DNA from: Deltaproteobacteria bacterium
GTDB taxonomy: Bacteria > Desulfobacterota > Desulfuromonadia > Desulfuromonadales > BM103
Reading direction: 5' to 3'
DNA: 5,611 nucleotides
NCBI GenBank assembly: GCA_019313105.1
Contig: JAFDBW010000135.1
Location: 1-5,611, forward strand
Shown here: positions 3,633 through 5,611 of the stretch, one piece after another
How positions within the stretch are numbered: the first letter of the stretch is position 1
How the letters are laid out: each line of letters opens with the position of its first letter
Program-made: the position numbers and the translations under genes
Notes under the pieces: model-generated
The model's input: the letters and a program-made list of their open reading frames with translations, nothing else
Databases searched by the model: none
What the model was told of the DNA's origin: nothing

Positions 3633-5611
3633 ATGCCACAGATCGACATGCAAAAAGCCCAGCGGGCTATCGACACCATCCGCCTGCTTTCCGCCGACAT
3701 GGTGGAACAGGCCCAGTCAGGACACCCCGGCACACCGATGGAAGCCGCGCCGATTGCCTACCTGCTTTACCACCGGCACATGCGCTACAACCCGAAAAAC
3801 CCGGACTGGGCAGGACGAGACCGCTTCGTCCTCTCCTGTGGCCATGCCTCGGCGCTCCTCTACAGCATGTTGCACCTGTCCGGCTACGGGCTCTCCCTGG
3901 ATGACCTGAAAAACTTCCGCCAAATCGACAGCCCGACTGCAGGCCACCCGGAATTCGGCCACGCCCGCGGCATCGAAACCACCACCGGACCACTCGGCCA
4001 GGGGATCTCGGTCGGCGTCGGCATGGCAATGGGCGCCCGCTTCCTGCAGCAGCGCGTCAGCCCGGAGCTGTTCGATTACCGGATTTACGGTCTCTGTTCC
4101 GACGGCGACCTCATGGAAGGGGTTTCTGCCGAAACGGCTTCCCTCGCCGGCCATTTGCGACTGGGCAACCTGGTCTACCTGTATCTTGACAACAAGATCA
4201 CCATCGAAGGCGACACCGACCTGGCTTTCAGCGAAGAGGTCGCCACCCGCTACCTCAGCTACGGCTGGCACGTCCAGCATGTCGAGGGGGAAAATATCCA
4301 GGACCTCGACCGGGCCATTGAAAAAGCCAAGCACTCGCCGCGCCCTTCACTGATCATCGCCCGCTCGCACATCGGCTTCGGCGCGCCGAACAAGCAGGAC
4401 AGCCACGATGCCCACGGCGCGCCGCTCGGTGCCGATGAGCTCAAGCTGACCAAACAGTTCTTCGGTCGCGACCCGGAAGCGACCTTCGCCGTGCCGGCCG
4501 ATGTCACAGAGCACATGGGCGAAGCCGTCAAACGCGGTACAGCCCTTGAGGAAGAGTGGCAAAAAGTTTTTGCCGCGGTCGCACAGCACAACGAGCCCTT
4601 GGCCGCCTGGCAGAAAGCCGCCGGCGGCGAGTTGCCGCAAGGCTGGGATGAGCTGCCGGATTTTGCCGCCGGAGAGAAGCTGGCGACCCGCCAGGCCAGC
4701 GGCAAGACCCTCAATGCCCTGGCCGCCAAGCTGCCTTTCCTGCTCGGCGGTTCAGCCGATCTCGGGCCGTCCAACAACACGACGCTCAACCAGGAGGAAT
4801 CCTTTACCGCCTGCAGCGTCGGCCGCAACATCCACTTCGGCGTGCGCGAACACGGCATGGCTGCGATCATGAACGGCCTGGCCCATACACCGGGGCTGAT
4901 TCCGTTCGGCGGCACGTTCATGATCTTTGCCGACTACATGCGCCCACCGATGCGCCTCGCCGCGATGATGGGGCTGCAGACGATTTACGTTTTGACCCAT
5001 GACTCGATCGGCCTGGGCGAAGACGGCCCGACCCACCAGCCGATCGAGCAATTGCCGAACCTGCGCGCCGTCCCCAACCTCACCGTGATCCGTCCCTGCG
5101 ATGCCAACGAGACGGTCGCAGCATGGCAGGCGGCGATCGCCAACCGCCAGGGACCAACCGCACTGATCCTGACCCGCCAGGGCCTGCCGACCCTCGACCG
5201 CAGCCAGTATGCTGCCGCCCAGGAGCTGCGCAAAGGCGGCTATGTGCTTGCCGGGGAACGGGGCGACCTGCAGGCCATCATCATCGCCAGCGGCTCGGAG
5301 ATTCCCCTGGCGCTTGACGCCCGCGAGCAGCTGGAAAATCAAGGCATCGGTACCCGGGTCGTCTCCCTGCCCTGCTGGGAGCTGTTCGAGCAGCAGGACC
5401 AGGCCTACCGCGACCAGGTGCTGCCTGCCGCATGTCTGAACCGCGTCGCCGTCGAAACCGCCTCGCCCTTCGGCTGGGAACGTTACGTGGGCCTCAACGG
5501 CAAGACCATCGGCATGCAGAGTTACGGTGCCAGCGGCCCGGCCGGGCAGCTGATGGAGAAGTTCGGCTTTACCGTTGAGAATGTGGTCAACACCGTGAAA
5601 GAAATGATTTA
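3633..5611 (+). CDS. tkt: Transketolase (final stop-codon base beyond window)
   Basis: Transketolase moves two-carbon ketol units between sugar phosphates using thiamine diphosphate and a divalent metal, in the non-oxidative pentose phosphate pathway (and the Calvin cycle where present). It is a cytoplasmic dimer. The ATG at 3633 follows AGGAG (3621-3625) by seven bases. The frame runs 659 codons to the edge and ends in TA, very likely a stop cut by one base, which fits the usual length of about 660. ThDP domain: SGHPGTPM (29-36, H31), GHASALLY (70-77, H71), AGHPEFGHARGIETTTGPLGQG (103-124, H105), and the ThDP-metal motif SDGDLMEG (156-163) to DNK (186-188). GFGAPNK leads to SHDAHGAPL (257-265). 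Pyrimidine domain: GGSADLGPSN (372-381), FGVREHGM (402-409) with catalytic E406, and GLGEDGPTHQP (460-470) with D464 and H468. The C-terminal domain follows, with ETASPFGWERYVG (608-620). All expected active-site residues are present. The first Gly of the classical GDG is Ser, a variant I recall from other bacterial transketolases. Confidence 0.96.
   Translation, partial: MPQIDMQKAQRAIDTIRLLSADMVEQAQSGHPGTPMEAAPIAYLLYHRHMRYNPKNPDWAGRDRFVLSCGHASALLYSMLHLSGYGLSLDDLKNFRQIDSPTAGHPEFGHARGIETTTGPLGQGISVGVGMAMGARFLQQRVSPELFDYRIYGLCSDGDLMEGVSAETASLAGHLRLGNLVYLYLDNKITIEGDTDLAFSEEVATRYLSYGWHVQHVEGENIQDLDRAIEKAKHSPRPSLIIARSHIGFGAPNKQDSHDAHGAPLGADELKLTKQFFGRDPEATFAVPADVTEHMGEAVKRGTALEEEWQKVFAAVAQHNEPLAAWQKAAGGELPQGWDELPDFAAGEKLATRQASGKTLNALAAKLPFLLGGSADLGPSNNTTLNQEESFTACSVGRNIHFGVREHGMAAIMNGLAHTPGLIPFGGTFMIFADYMRPPMRLAAMMGLQTIYVLTHDSIGLGEDGPTHQPIEQLPNLRAVPNLTVIRPCDANETVAAWQAAIANRQGPTALILTRQGLPTLDRSQYAAAQELRKGGYVLAGERGDLQAIIIASGSEIPLALDAREQLENQGIGTRVVSLPCWELFEQQDQAYRDQVLPAACLNRVAVETASPFGWERYVGLNGKTIGMQSYGASGPAGQLMEKFGFTVENVVNTVKEMI

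Noticed and set aside
4098..4105. Ser in place of the first Gly of the thiamine GDG motif as a sign of an inactive transketolase
   Set aside because: The Asp and Gly that matter for metal and cofactor binding are kept, as are E406, H71, H105 and H468. I recall SDGDLMEG from other bacterial transketolases.
3717..5342. Three long overlapping minus-strand frames (205, 220 and 196 codons) opposite tkt
   Set aside because: Large frames opposite a GC-rich, highly conserved gene are expected. Transketolase motifs run unbroken on the plus strand, and the minus frames show no domain.

Overview
The window looks like ordinary housekeeping chromosome from a GC-rich Gram-negative bacterium. The look of the proteins suggests an anaerobe related to Desulfuromonadales/Geobacterales (a plant-type glutamate-cysteine ligase and an aminotransferase with an SKEVPWPGSRCGW lysine motif). 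That assignment is an impression, not a measured result. There are no rRNA or tRNA genes, insertion sequences, phage genes or CRISPR repeats.

Layout, left to right. (1) The 3' part of a class I/II PLP-dependent aminotransferase on +, open at the left edge and ending at 1180. It is closed by a strong intrinsic terminator at 1189-1218. (2) A compact control region, 1217-1262. A good sigma70-like promoter reuses the terminator T-tract as its -35, and a perfect AGTGT-A-ACACT palindrome sits at the expected transcription start. (3) gshA, glutamate-cysteine ligase of the plant-type (GCS2) family, on +, best start 1334, ending at 2755. (4) A 207-bp convergent gap holding a possible 30-codon ORF, a very stable terminator (2887-2927) and a short degenerate heptamer repeat. 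(5) A gamma-glutamylcyclotransferase-family gene on -, 3409 to 2963. (6) A 223-bp divergent gap with a clear promoter for the next gene. (7) A transketolase gene on + from 3633 to the right edge. It is essentially complete, because the window ends two bases into what is probably its stop codon.

The best functional link is between genes 3 and 5. GshA makes gamma-glutamylcysteine, and the convergent neighbour belongs to the family that releases 5-oxoproline from gamma-glutamyl compounds, so the pair looks like a small make-and-break module for gamma-glutamyl thiols. No glutathione synthetase gene is in view. The aminotransferase and transketolase (non-oxidative pentose phosphate pathway) appear to be independent units, each with its own signals.

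I did not find a convincing undescribed system. The items most worth a second look are a Gly-to-Trp change in the conserved NPTG motif of the aminotransferase, the operator-like palindrome in front of gshA, and the untranslated region between gshA and the cyclotransferase gene.
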